A DNA stretch of 64,000 bases from CAJWOS01 sp964502005 (GTDB lineage: Bacteria > Myxococcota_A > UBA796 > UBA2385): the NCBI GenBank assembly GCA_964502005.1, contig CAZCUX010000034.1, positions 1 through 64,000 of the forward strand, in the 5' to 3' direction. Positions 41,828-50,121 of the stretch are shown in pieces. The position numbers and the translations under genes were made by a program. Within the stretch, counting starts at the first letter, position 1; every line of letters starts with the position of its first letter. The notes under the pieces were generated by a model. The model did no database searches. It was not told where the DNA came from and worked only from the letters and a program-made list of their open reading frames with translations.

Positions 41828-43363
41828 CTACGGCGCTCCCGTGGGGACCGCGGGTTGGTGAAGCGCCTTCAAAAACCCCTTTCGCACCCACATATTCAGA
41901 AACCGTCCATCGACGGGAACACTGATACTGCGATAGTTTTCCGCGAAATCCGCAGGAAATCCGGCCTCCACTTCGAGGGGCCAAGGCATCAAGGTGAACA
42001 CCTTGTCTTCGGGCAAATACAAGGCCGGCGCACGCCCGAACACATAGGCAGGGTCGCCTCGCTCGTGCCCCACGAGTCCGATGGTGTGGGCGGGAACGGG
42101 CGCACGGGCGATATGGTGGTCGGTCAAGCCCCACATGTCGATGGTTGGTATATTTGCGTAGTACGGAATAGCGCCTGCGGAGTGAATGGCCATCCAGGTG
42201 TCATGGGGAACGGACGCTCGTAGGAATTCGCCGACAGTGCGGCGTGCTTCGACATTGGCGTGGCGAATGGCCGCCCATTCATTGGCGGACTGAAACACAA
42301 AAGGCACGCGCGACAGCCACACCAAAGCAGCCAAAACCAGCCACCACCGCCGCATTTGGGGCTTCATCGTCAACAAACCCAACAGGCCCCACAAACCCAT
42401 CGCCCCCACAAGCGGCAGCAAAAAACGCCCCGTGGGCTTGAAATCTCCGCCAACGCTCGCCACATACACGAAAAAGCCCAAGCACGCAGCCATCAGGCCA
42501 AATCCGACAGGCTTTCGCGTGCCCCAACCGATGCCGGAAAGCACCGCAAACAATGCCAGCGGGTGCTCTCGTCCAAAGACAAGCAGGTAGTGGAAGCCAA
42601 GGTCCCAACCTGCGGCGCCCGTTTTCGCGTAAAACGTGTTGGGCAGGGGCTCCCCATAATACATCAAGCGCCAAGCGGTGAGGACGACCAACGTCACAAG
42701 CGCCGGGGTGCCGCCGACGACGCTCTGCAGCGTGCGTTCCCGCCGAATCGCTGGGCTGCCCGCCCAAACAGTAGCGCCCCATGTGCCTGCGTGCAGCAAC
42801 AAGAGCAACAACGGCGCTTCCGGTCGCACCGTCGATGCAGCGGCGAAGACAACGCCTGAACCAATATGGGTGGAAATGCCGCGTGATTGCCTGTTTTCAA
42901 CGAAAAACAACGCGATACCCAGCGTAATACAGGCTCCCATGAGCGCGGTCTCTAGGCCTTCGACCGCCTCAAGCGCCGCCCAGGGGTCGAGGGCCACGAC
43001 AGCGGCCGGAACTGCAGTCCAGCGTGCTGACCGTTCTGTCTGAATGCCCGCCCACGCGGCGATTCCAATGGATGCCAAAAAGCAGATGCCACCCATCCAC
43101 GCTACTGCCGGGACAGGGTCCAACGGGAGGAGGTGCGGGATCGCGAGGAGGAGGGTCCAAGCGAGATTGGTGTAGCCCTCGACACGCTCACCAGGATTGT
43201 AGACAAGGCCGTGGCCGTCGACCCAATTGCGCGCATACCGAAGCGAAATGAACGCGTCGTCCTGAAGGCAAGGCCCGAACCAGACGCACACGAATGCAGC
43301 AACGGCGATGCAGAGCACCACGGAAAGCACGGTTACGGGAGGAATCGAATTCGAGTATCGCAC
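41828..43363 (-). CDS. Polytopic membrane glycosyltransferase-like protein
   Basis: 511 residues from a GTG at 43363. The first helix (VTVLSVVLCIAVAAFVCVWF) is followed by QDDAFISLRYARNWVDGHGL and YNPGERVEGYTNLAWTLLLA, a pattern seen in GT-C fold or AftB-like arabinofuranosyltransferases of the membrane, with the acidic DD after the first helix as candidate catalytic residues. About ten hydrophobic segments follow, then a C-terminal soluble part. The donor would be a polyprenyl-linked sugar. The real start could be one of several GTGs. It is convergent-free and divergent from the gene at 43384. Confidence 0.75.
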   Translation of the reverse strand: MRYSNSIPPVTVLSVVLCIAVAAFVCVWFGPCLQDDAFISLRYARNWVDGHGLVYNPGERVEGYTNLAWTLLLAIPHLLPLDPVPAVAWMGGICFLASIGIAAWAGIQTERSARWTAVPAAVVALDPWAALEAVEGLETALMGACITLGIALFFVENRQSRGISTHIGSGVVFAAASTVRPEAPLLLLLLHAGTWGATVWAGSPAIRRERTLQSVVGGTPALVTLVVLTAWRLMYYGEPLPNTFYAKTGAAGWDLGFHYLLVFGREHPLALFAVLSGIGWGTRKPVGFGLMAACLGFFVYVASVGGDFKPTGRFLLPLVGAMGLWGLLGLLTMKPQMRRWWLVLAALVWLSRVPFVFQSANEWAAIRHANVEARRTVGEFLRASVPHDTWMAIHSAGAIPYYANIPTIDMWGLTDHHIARAPVPAHTIGLVGHERGDPAYVFGRAPALYLPEDKVFTLMPWPLEVEAGFPADFAENYRSISVPVDGRFLNMWVRKGFLKALHQPAVPTGAP

Positions 43364-43383
43364 CGGAAGATGATATCCCTCTC

Positions 43384-44724
43384 GTGGGCCTTGTTCCGCC
43401 TCTCGATGGAGAACTGCGCATTTCCCATCTCCTCCGTACCGGATTTGCGTCGTTGCTTGCGCTCGCAAGCGCGCTGCCGTGTGTACTTGGAGCACCGGAA
43501 GATCGGGCGTTGGCGCTGGGACTGCCGTTCGTGGTGTTGGGCCTCGGCGTGCTGGTGGACCGCCTGCGGGACGCACCTGCAGGCCGCGTCGACATTGCGG
43601 CGGCCGCGCTGCTGGCGTGTCCGGGAGTCACGATTCCAACCTGGCTCGTGCTTCGCGCCGAAGACGCCCTCCAATACACACGTCCCGAAAACCAAGTCTT
43701 TGAAGTGCTCAACCAAACGGCGAAAGCAGGGCCGGCTGCGACATTGCTCGTCGGCGCTGCGCTGGCCTTGGGGGTGCTGCGGGGGAGCAAGGCGACAACC
43801 GCGGTCGTGGGCCTGCTGTCCGCGGCCGTTTGGCTTGGCGCGAGCTTTGGCGCTAGTGTGGTGGTTCGCGCGTCATTCGCAACCGGCGCGCCGAACTGGG
43901 CCTTGCACCTCATCAACCTGACCGGTACGCCGTACTTGGGTGCGCTTTTTGGCGGAGCTATCGCTGCCATTGTCGCGCACCGCCTGCGCCCGGAGGTTGC
44001 ATGGGCGCACATTGGCCTGTCTGCGTTTATGTGCGCGTGGTTGACCAATCCGCTCGGCACGCTGGTCGAACACCTCTCCCCCCCCGCACACGATGTTCTC
44101 GTTCCCGTGTTGCCCCCCGGCCCGCGAGTGGTGGCCGAAGTCCTCGCGCCGTCCTCCGCCGACCTCGAAGGCGAAATCGCCCGCCATCTCCGCGCCCGTG
44201 GCTTCGACCCCGGTCGTGGCTGGATGGTGAAGCGCTATCGTTACTCCCGGTGGCACTTGGGCCTCCGCGGCACCCTGCTCCTCGCCCTCCCCGGAACAAC
44301 AGGCCGAGCGACGCTCGACCGCGCCACCGACACAGCCCGCGACTTCGGCGCCAACCGCTTTGTCCTCGCGGGAATTTCGCACAACGTCCCCGCAGGCATC
44401 GCGGACAATCTGTTCGGCCATCCGACCACCGAGCTCCTGCTCGACCGCCCCCCCGACTCGACCATCTGGGGTCGCGTGCGCGCCGCGGGCCTCGTGGACT
44501 GGGACGCCACCGTCGCGCGTCCCGAAGACCGCTTGCCGTATTGCGGGCTCGTCGCAGACCCGGATGTGTCCTTGCAAGACCTCGCTTGGGTCGTGCGCCA
44601 GATTTCGCGTCCCGGCGCCTCCCAGCGTTGCAACGGCGTCGCGTGGGCCCCTACATCCTGCCAGCCCGAGCAGCCGCGCGACGCCGACTGCCCCGCTCCG
44701 CTTCACCAATGGCAAGGATTATGA
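43384..44724 (+). CDS. Membrane protein with soluble C-terminal domain, unknown function
   Basis: 446 residues if the GTG at 43384 is used; an ATG at 43294 would overlap the divergent gene start. Residues ~15-200 are strongly hydrophobic with about six helices (LALASALPCVLGA, LGLPFVVLGLGVLVDRL, ATLLVGAALALGVL, AVVGLLSAAVWLG). Residues ~235-440 are soluble: HDVLVPVLPPGPRVVAEVLA, SRWHLGLRGTLLLALPGTTG, NRFVLAGISHNVPAGIADNL. No match recognised. Coding is supported by consistent composition. Start uncertain. Confidence 0.6.
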   Translation: MGLVPPLDGELRISHLLRTGFASLLALASALPCVLGAPEDRALALGLPFVVLGLGVLVDRLRDAPAGRVDIAAAALLACPGVTIPTWLVLRAEDALQYTRPENQVFEVLNQTAKAGPAATLLVGAALALGVLRGSKATTAVVGLLSAAVWLGASFGASVVVRASFATGAPNWALHLINLTGTPYLGALFGGAIAAIVAHRLRPEVAWAHIGLSAFMCAWLTNPLGTLVEHLSPPAHDVLVPVLPPGPRVVAEVLAPSSADLEGEIARHLRARGFDPGRGWMVKRYRYSRWHLGLRGTLLLALPGTTGRATLDRATDTARDFGANRFVLAGISHNVPAGIADNLFGHPTTELLLDRPPDSTIWGRVRAAGLVDWDATVARPEDRLPYCGLVADPDVSLQDLAWVVRQISRPGASQRCNGVAWAPTSCQPEQPRDADCPAPLHQWQGL

Positions 44725-44852
44725 CGGCATTCAAGAATGCTGTCTTCTCTCACCCCATCGTGATGTCCGTCTGAACACGAGCAATCGTTGCTGACTCCGG
44801 GCGTGTGTCCCGACCAGCGGGGGGCTATGCTCTGGGGAACTTTGGAGGTCAC

Positions 44853-45725
44853 GTGCCCCTCACCATGGACGAATACCGGTGTTTGCAGAGCTTTTCGGTG
44901 CTCTACTCAGGCGGGCTCGATAGCGCCGCCGTAGCCGTGCTGATGGGCAAAGCCATTCCGGGCGGCGTACACCTCCTGACCTACAAGCACCAATACGGCG
45001 CGCTCTTCAACGAGTGGTCGCGCAAGCACAATGCCGACTTACGGCGGGTTTTGGGCGAGCGCGTCCATCACCATTTGGTCGACCTCACGACAATCTGGGA
45101 CGAGGTCGGCGCAAAAAAAATGGCGCGCGATGCAGTGAAATACCGCGGCCACTGGGTGTGCTGCCTCGGTTGCCAGCAGTCCATGGCGACGCATACGATC
45201 TTGTATGACCTAGAGCACAACGTCACCAACGCGTTCATCTGTTCGAGCGTGGGCGGCGAATACGCCGCGATGAGCATGGCCGTCACACGCGAAAAGAACA
45301 TCGCGTTTTATGCGCGCTACGGCATTCGCTATAACGCGCCTCTGCTCGACCTCGGCATCAACAAAAACGAAGAGCGCACGCTATTGCGCGAGCACGAAAT
45401 CGACCCCGGCTGGGGACGGCGACGCAGCCACCAAGGATACCAGCCCATCTGTCTCATCGGCTTTCAGCACGCACTCGACATTCTCTTCGATTGGCACACC
45501 ACCTACCCGCCCGACCGCGTCGAGGCCTTCCTCGATGAAAAGGCGGAAATCATGGACCGCATCATCCGGCGCCAACTCATCGAGCGCGGCCACGACCCCG
45601 ATGAACTCATCGAGCGCAACCTCAAGGTGTACCAAGAAGAAGAAGACGCCATTCAAGTGGTGCGTGCAAAGCGAGAAGCGGAGCTGGCTGCCGTGCGCGC
45701 CCATGCCCCCAGCGCGCCCGTTTAG
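44853..45725 (+). CDS. PP-loop ATPase (QueC/ExsB-like N-type ATP pyrophosphatase)
   Basis: 290 residues from a GTG at 44853 with GGAGG four bases upstream; an ATG at 44865 is the alternative. The PP-loop motif SGGLDSAAVAVLMG lies near the start (S-G-G-L-D-S). A CxxC follows in WVCCLGCQQSMATH, as in zinc-containing QueC-like proteins. Later motifs: TREKNIAFYARYGI and LDLGINKNEERTLLREHEI. These enzymes activate a carbonyl or carboxyl with AMP, in tRNA modification, 7-deazaguanine synthesis or natural product routes. No known partner genes for queuosine are nearby. It is convergent with two radical SAM genes. Confidence 0.85.
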   Translation: MPLTMDEYRCLQSFSVLYSGGLDSAAVAVLMGKAIPGGVHLLTYKHQYGALFNEWSRKHNADLRRVLGERVHHHLVDLTTIWDEVGAKKMARDAVKYRGHWVCCLGCQQSMATHTILYDLEHNVTNAFICSSVGGEYAAMSMAVTREKNIAFYARYGIRYNAPLLDLGINKNEERTLLREHEIDPGWGRRRSHQGYQPICLIGFQHALDILFDWHTTYPPDRVEAFLDEKAEIMDRIIRRQLIERGHDPDELIERNLKVYQEEEDAIQVVRAKREAELAAVRAHAPSAPV

Positions 45726-45771
45726 CAATACGGCGCTCGCAGGTTGTAGTAGACTGCCTCAGACTATCGTT

Positions 45772-46890
45772 TCAGCAAAACAAGCAGCCACCGTACAATC
45801 TGGACAAGATTTGTACGCTGGCTTGTAGACAACCTGGACAATTGTCTACCTTTTTCCGCGCAGCGTGGGCCGCGTCGCTGCGCCAAATCGCTTCCAACGA
45901 CTGCTGGCGCACGTTGCCAACGGGAGCATGGTCGAGACCGCACCGGACTACATCACCGTTGGGGAGCAAGTACAAAAGGTCGCGCAGCTCTCGACACGTA
46001 AACTGCTGGATGTCGCCGTTGAGCTGTTTCTCGAACGTAGACCGCGTAATGAGGCGGCCAATCCAGTGGTCGACCAACGGGAGCTGTCGCCGCGTGCCGA
46101 CGCGCGCGTCTTCCAAAGCCTTGAGTGCGCGGGCTTTGTCGTCCACTAAGATGACGCGCGGTCGCTGAACTTCCGGCGGAACCGTGCCGACCAAGAAAGG
46201 GTCTACGTTGACGCCGGGAATGAGGTCTGCGCCAAGGCTCTCCGCAAATTTCACCATCGCATCGAGTTCACCGACACTTGCGTCGGTAATGGCGAAGTTG
46301 ATGCCAAACTTGAACCCGTACTTTGGCTGCAATTCCGCCACGCGTCGACACGTCTCCACGACCGTCGCGTGGCTCCCCGCAACCCCACGCATCCGGTCAT
46401 GGGTGGCTTGGAGGCCGTCCACCGAAATTCGGAGCTGCAGACCAGGCCATGCAACGGCTTCTACCGCCTCGACCAAGCGGTCCCCCAACATGCCATTGCT
46501 CGTAAGCTGAAGGATGTAGGGGTCGATAATCTCGCGAACGCCGGCGAGGATTTGCACGATGTCGCGGCGCACAAACGGCTCGCCACCGAGCACCTTGACG
46601 ACATCCAGCGAGCGAAGCTGACGCAACACCCCCAGCCATTCCCCGGTGTCCAAGTCCGCGTGTTCCCGGACCTTCCAGCTCCCACATCCCCCACATTTGA
46701 GGTTGCACTTGAGGGTCACGATAAGGTGACCCGCGTGCGGCATGGGCAGCCAGTCCGGCGCGATCCGCGCCATCGCCGCGCTCTGGGCCATGTGCCCCCA
46801 CGCACGCGCGCGGCGCTTCAGCATCGCACGACGGCGATCCAAACGAGGGTCACGGGGAGGTGGAGTGGAGGGGTCGAGCGGGGCGTTCAT
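45772..46890 (-). CDS. Radical SAM protein with SPASM/twitch-like C-terminus
   Basis: 372 residues from the ATG at 46890. The motif HLIVTLKCNLKCGGCGSWK gives the canonical CX3CX2C cluster; KVLGGEPFVRRDI (GGE), LQLTSNGML, LRISVDGLQATHDRMRG follow as in the SPASM/PqqE-like group. The C-terminus has TCRELRDLLYLLPNGDVVRC, GNVRQQSLEAIW and VDNCPGCLQASV plus GGCLFC at the end, matching a SPASM or twitch domain with auxiliary cluster Cys. It starts nine bases after the upstream radical SAM gene ends, so they form an operon. Substrate, perhaps a peptide or a small molecule, is unknown. Confidence 0.88.
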   Translation of the reverse strand: MNAPLDPSTPPPRDPRLDRRRAMLKRRARAWGHMAQSAAMARIAPDWLPMPHAGHLIVTLKCNLKCGGCGSWKVREHADLDTGEWLGVLRQLRSLDVVKVLGGEPFVRRDIVQILAGVREIIDPYILQLTSNGMLGDRLVEAVEAVAWPGLQLRISVDGLQATHDRMRGVAGSHATVVETCRRVAELQPKYGFKFGINFAITDASVGELDAMVKFAESLGADLIPGVNVDPFLVGTVPPEVQRPRVILVDDKARALKALEDARVGTRRQLPLVDHWIGRLITRSTFEKQLNGDIQQFTCRELRDLLYLLPNGDVVRCGLDHAPVGNVRQQSLEAIWRSDAAHAARKKVDNCPGCLQASVQILSRLYGGCLFC

Positions 46891-46899
46891 GTGCTTATT

Positions 46900-48492
46900 C
46901 TACATCGTCACGAGGCTCTTCGGATTGACCCAACGCTTGATCAGCAGAGGAGTCATCTCGCCATTGGCAGTCATTTCTGCAGCCACCCCCGCCATCTTCA
47001 CCAAGTTGACCGCTTGCGCAAAGGCGACGAGGGGCTCCGGGTTCTTTTTGAAGCGCTCCGAATGGTACAAGCGCCACACGAAGGACTTCGGAATGAAGGA
47101 CTTGTTGAGCAAAACAATCAGCGCAAGCCAGCGCTTGTCTGCCGCCGGCCGTGGATAGCCGAGGTCGACGCGGAACTGCTCGAAGGCGTGCGTATTGATG
47201 CCTTCGATGTCTTCTTCGGTGATGCGGCCTTCCCGCAATAGCCGACGCGCAAGGTGCGTTTCCGGGTAAATCGTGAGGCCAAAGAGGTACAGCTCAAAGG
47301 GACGCTCAAGCTCCATGAGCATTCGAAACAGCTCGTCTTTGTCCTGCTCCGTGGACATCGGGTCGTCCCAAATGATTTGCAGGTTCGCCCGCACGCCAAC
47401 TTTTCGGAAAACCGACTGCGCATCCACAATCTGCTGGTTGCTCACATTTCGGTGGTACAGCTCGCGGCTGACGCGGTCGTTGGCCTGAATCCCCATACAC
47501 AATGCCCGCAAGCCGGCATCTTTGAGCGCTTGGAGCGGCTCCAGCCGAACCATACGGGGGTCAACGAGAATTTCAAATGGCAAACCCACGCGTGCTGGCC
47601 ACTTTTCGCGAAATTCTTCAATCCATCCTTTCTGAATAGGGAAGACCTCGTCGTCAAACCGCACAATCCGAATGTCGGTGCACAGCGTCTTGGCGTACTC
47701 CATTTCCCGTACAATGCTCTCGACCGAGCGAATTCGGAAGCTCTTGCCCTTTCCTTCGTACAGTGGTTTTGTCAGTGTGTTCGAGCAGAATGTACACGTC
47801 CAGTAGGGACAGCCACGACTCGCCAACAGGGTGTACTCGGGGTTTGTAATGAAGGGGTCCCCTTGGGTGACACGGCCGCCTTCAATGTGAAATTTGTCCT
47901 TTTCGGAGTGGAAATCACGAAACGGGATGCGGTCCAAGTCAACGAGCGGCGCGATGTCATTTTTGTAGACCGTTCGCCCCTCTCGCACCCAAAATCCCGG
48001 CACGTCGCGCACGCTCTTCCGCTCGTCCAAACGCACAAAAAAATCCACCACGGCATCGTCGACCTCGCCGACCGCGATGAAATCGGCGATGTCGATACAC
48101 TTGTCGGGAACGAATGTGGGGTGCATTCCGCCCCACAAAATCGGCCGCCCCAACGAATGTCGCAAGCGTTGCGTGAGGTACCTGGCCATACGATGAAATG
48201 CGGACGCGCGGACGCTCATGCCGATGACGTCGACGTTTCGCTCTGCCAACAGCCGGATGAGGTCTTGGACTTCTTGCTCCGTTGGCCAAGGGAAATTGTT
48301 GTTGACCCAGTCCTTGAAGTAGACCTCCGTGACATGAAAGCCCGCTTGTCGCAAAGACGACGCAACGTGCCGCACGCCGTTGTTTTCAAGCGCGTACAAC
48401 GAAATTATTGCGGTACGCAGTGCGCGGGTCACCGTCGCTTGAACCGGACCACCCAGGGCATCTTCGGCTACGATTTTGTGATGGGTCGCCAT
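46900..48492 (-). CDS. B12-binding-domain radical SAM protein with CX4CX2C motif
   Basis: 530 residues. Residues ~25-160 are a cobalamin-binding-like domain (AIISLYALENNGVRHVASSL, IGMSVRASAFHRMARYL, ILWGGMHPTF). The cluster motif is SRGCPYWTCTFCS with four residues between the first two Cys, verified in the codons. IRIVRFDDEVFPIQKGW, GLRALCMGIQANDR and LQIIWDDPMSTEQDKDELF follow. The C-terminal ~110 residues are helical and unrecognised. It lies nine bases upstream of the SPASM-like radical SAM gene. Cobalamin-dependent radical SAM enzymes often do C-methylation or ring contraction; the target here is unknown. Confidence 0.86.
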   Translation of the reverse strand: MATHHKIVAEDALGGPVQATVTRALRTAIISLYALENNGVRHVASSLRQAGFHVTEVYFKDWVNNNFPWPTEQEVQDLIRLLAERNVDVIGMSVRASAFHRMARYLTQRLRHSLGRPILWGGMHPTFVPDKCIDIADFIAVGEVDDAVVDFFVRLDERKSVRDVPGFWVREGRTVYKNDIAPLVDLDRIPFRDFHSEKDKFHIEGGRVTQGDPFITNPEYTLLASRGCPYWTCTFCSNTLTKPLYEGKGKSFRIRSVESIVREMEYAKTLCTDIRIVRFDDEVFPIQKGWIEEFREKWPARVGLPFEILVDPRMVRLEPLQALKDAGLRALCMGIQANDRVSRELYHRNVSNQQIVDAQSVFRKVGVRANLQIIWDDPMSTEQDKDELFRMLMELERPFELYLFGLTIYPETHLARRLLREGRITEEDIEGINTHAFEQFRVDLGYPRPAADKRWLALIVLLNKSFIPKSFVWRLYHSERFKKNPEPLVAFAQAVNLVKMAGVAAEMTANGEMTPLLIKRWVNPKSLVTM

Positions 48493-48654
48493 GTGTCACC
48501 CGAATGAACGCACTGTGGTTCTACCGCAGTCGAAGGAAACCGCACAGCTTTCGCGTGATTCACACGAGAACTGGCCAGCACCGCAGGGTTCCGCCGCACG
48601 CTTGTGATATGGTTCCCCCGTCGCCGGCGCACCTGGCCGGAGTGGAGCGAAACG

Positions 48655-50118
48655 ATGTTGGTCATCTTTGGCGCAAATGGCAGAACGGGGCGCGAAGTAC
48701 TCATCGAGGCACTTGCCCAAGGGTGGGACGTACGGCCCGTTGTCCGCGACGACCGCGACGGCCGCGGGCTCGACAAACTCGTCGACGTGCAGAAGATCCA
48801 GTATGCCGACGCCGACCACCCTGACGCGCTTGCCGCCGTCCTCGATGGCGCCACCCACGTCGTTTCCTGTATCAACGCGCGCACGGCGGGCCCTGCTTGC
48901 CCACGCTACCTCGACACGGCAGCGGCGAACATCGTCGAAGCGGCCCACAACGCCGGCATTGTGCACATGCTCCACCTGAGCGTCGTCGGCTCGTTTCGCT
49001 GGTCCCCCAATCCACTGAATCGCCGTTCATTTCGTCTCGACCGCGCCATTCGTGTCTTGAAAGAAGTTCCTTGGACCATGATGCGCGTCAGCTGCTACTT
49101 CGACGAAGTCCTCGAAGGGCATGTACGTCCGCCGGATGGTCGCAAGCCGCACTCCGTTGTGCGGAGCGGCCGCTATTCGCCCGTGTCTCGGCGCGATGTG
49201 GGCCGGATGGTGGTGGACCTCTTGCCCGTGCTCAAGCCCAATCGCACGCTGTATGTGGGCGGTCCCACGGTGTATACCGGCGAGGCCCTCGATGCATTGA
49301 TTGCGCCCTGGCGTGAGGCGGGCACGGGCTTCTGGCGCACATCGTCCGGCGCGCTACCGCCGGGCGACGTGTCGGTCTCCCCGGACACCACCCGCATCAT
49401 GATTGACACGCGCCCCATCGACCACTTCGAAGACGCGCTCAATCCCGCGTTTGTACCGGTCCCTACTCCGCGTGCCCCGGTGCGCACACCGGAAGCGCCC
49501 ACTTTGCCCCCAGCCGCCCCTCGGGACGAAGACCTGGGCACGGAAGACGCGCGGGGGTCCGACGACGCCTCGCTCGCGCACGCACCTGCGCCAGCGCCCG
49601 CAAATGCCGCCCCTGCACCCGACATTCACGCACCCGCCGGCTCCGTAGACCCCGGCCCTCACCCCTCCGACGATGGACGAGACCTCAAGCCAACACGCCC
49701 GTGGGGAGACCGACTTCGCTGGGTCGTCCACGACCAGCTTACACGCGACCTCCAGCGCCTCGACATCGACACCCAGGGGTGCAAAATCGATCTCCGCCCG
49801 GCGAGAATCCGCAAGCACGCGCGGATTTGTAATGTGCACGAAGGAGAGTTCTCCGAGCTTACGGGCGTGCGTGCGTTGGGCCCCGATGGCAGCCTCTTGC
49901 ACCGAGCCAGCATCACCTTTCTCCGCGACGAGCTCGCCGAGGTGTTCGTCTGCTGGTTCGAGCGGCCCGACCGCGCGATTCCAACGGAGATTTGGAACAC
50001 GCTCGACCTTGGCGTGCAGCGCCGCCTCGCACAAGACCCCGTCTATGCCGATGACCCGCACGCACGCGCATTTCTCGCGGGCCCGGTCCCGCAAACGTTA
50101 GAGAGCGCCGCGCCGTAA
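48655..50118 (+). CDS. NAD(P)-binding (atypical SDR) domain fused to a C-terminal domain
   Basis: 487 residues from the ATG at 48655, GGAG seven bases upstream. Residues 1-225 are a Rossmann fold of the atypical SDR/NmrA-like type: MLVIFGANGRTGREVLIEAL, THVVSCINART, MLHLSVVGSFRWSPN (no Tyr-x3-Lys catalytic pair is obvious). Residues ~275-345 are Pro/Ala/Asp linker. Residues ~345-480 form a separate domain: WGDRLRWVVHDQLTRDLQRL, IDTQGCKIDLRPARIRKHA, SITFLRDELAEVFVCWFE. That domain is unknown. It is divergent from the radical SAM operon and convergent with the gene ending at 50122. Confidence 0.78.
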   Translation: MLVIFGANGRTGREVLIEALAQGWDVRPVVRDDRDGRGLDKLVDVQKIQYADADHPDALAAVLDGATHVVSCINARTAGPACPRYLDTAAANIVEAAHNAGIVHMLHLSVVGSFRWSPNPLNRRSFRLDRAIRVLKEVPWTMMRVSCYFDEVLEGHVRPPDGRKPHSVVRSGRYSPVSRRDVGRMVVDLLPVLKPNRTLYVGGPTVYTGEALDALIAPWREAGTGFWRTSSGALPPGDVSVSPDTTRIMIDTRPIDHFEDALNPAFVPVPTPRAPVRTPEAPTLPPAAPRDEDLGTEDARGSDDASLAHAPAPAPANAAPAPDIHAPAGSVDPGPHPSDDGRDLKPTRPWGDRLRWVVHDQLTRDLQRLDIDTQGCKIDLRPARIRKHARICNVHEGEFSELTGVRALGPDGSLLHRASITFLRDELAEVFVCWFERPDRAIPTEIWNTLDLGVQRRLAQDPVYADDPHARAFLAGPVPQTLESAAP

Positions 50119-50121
50119 ACG

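Noticed and set aside
45826..45851. Inverted repeat GTAGACAA / TTGTCTAC as a possible terminator
   Set aside because: It lies inside the coding region of the SPASM-type radical SAM gene, at the Cys-rich end, and has no T run.
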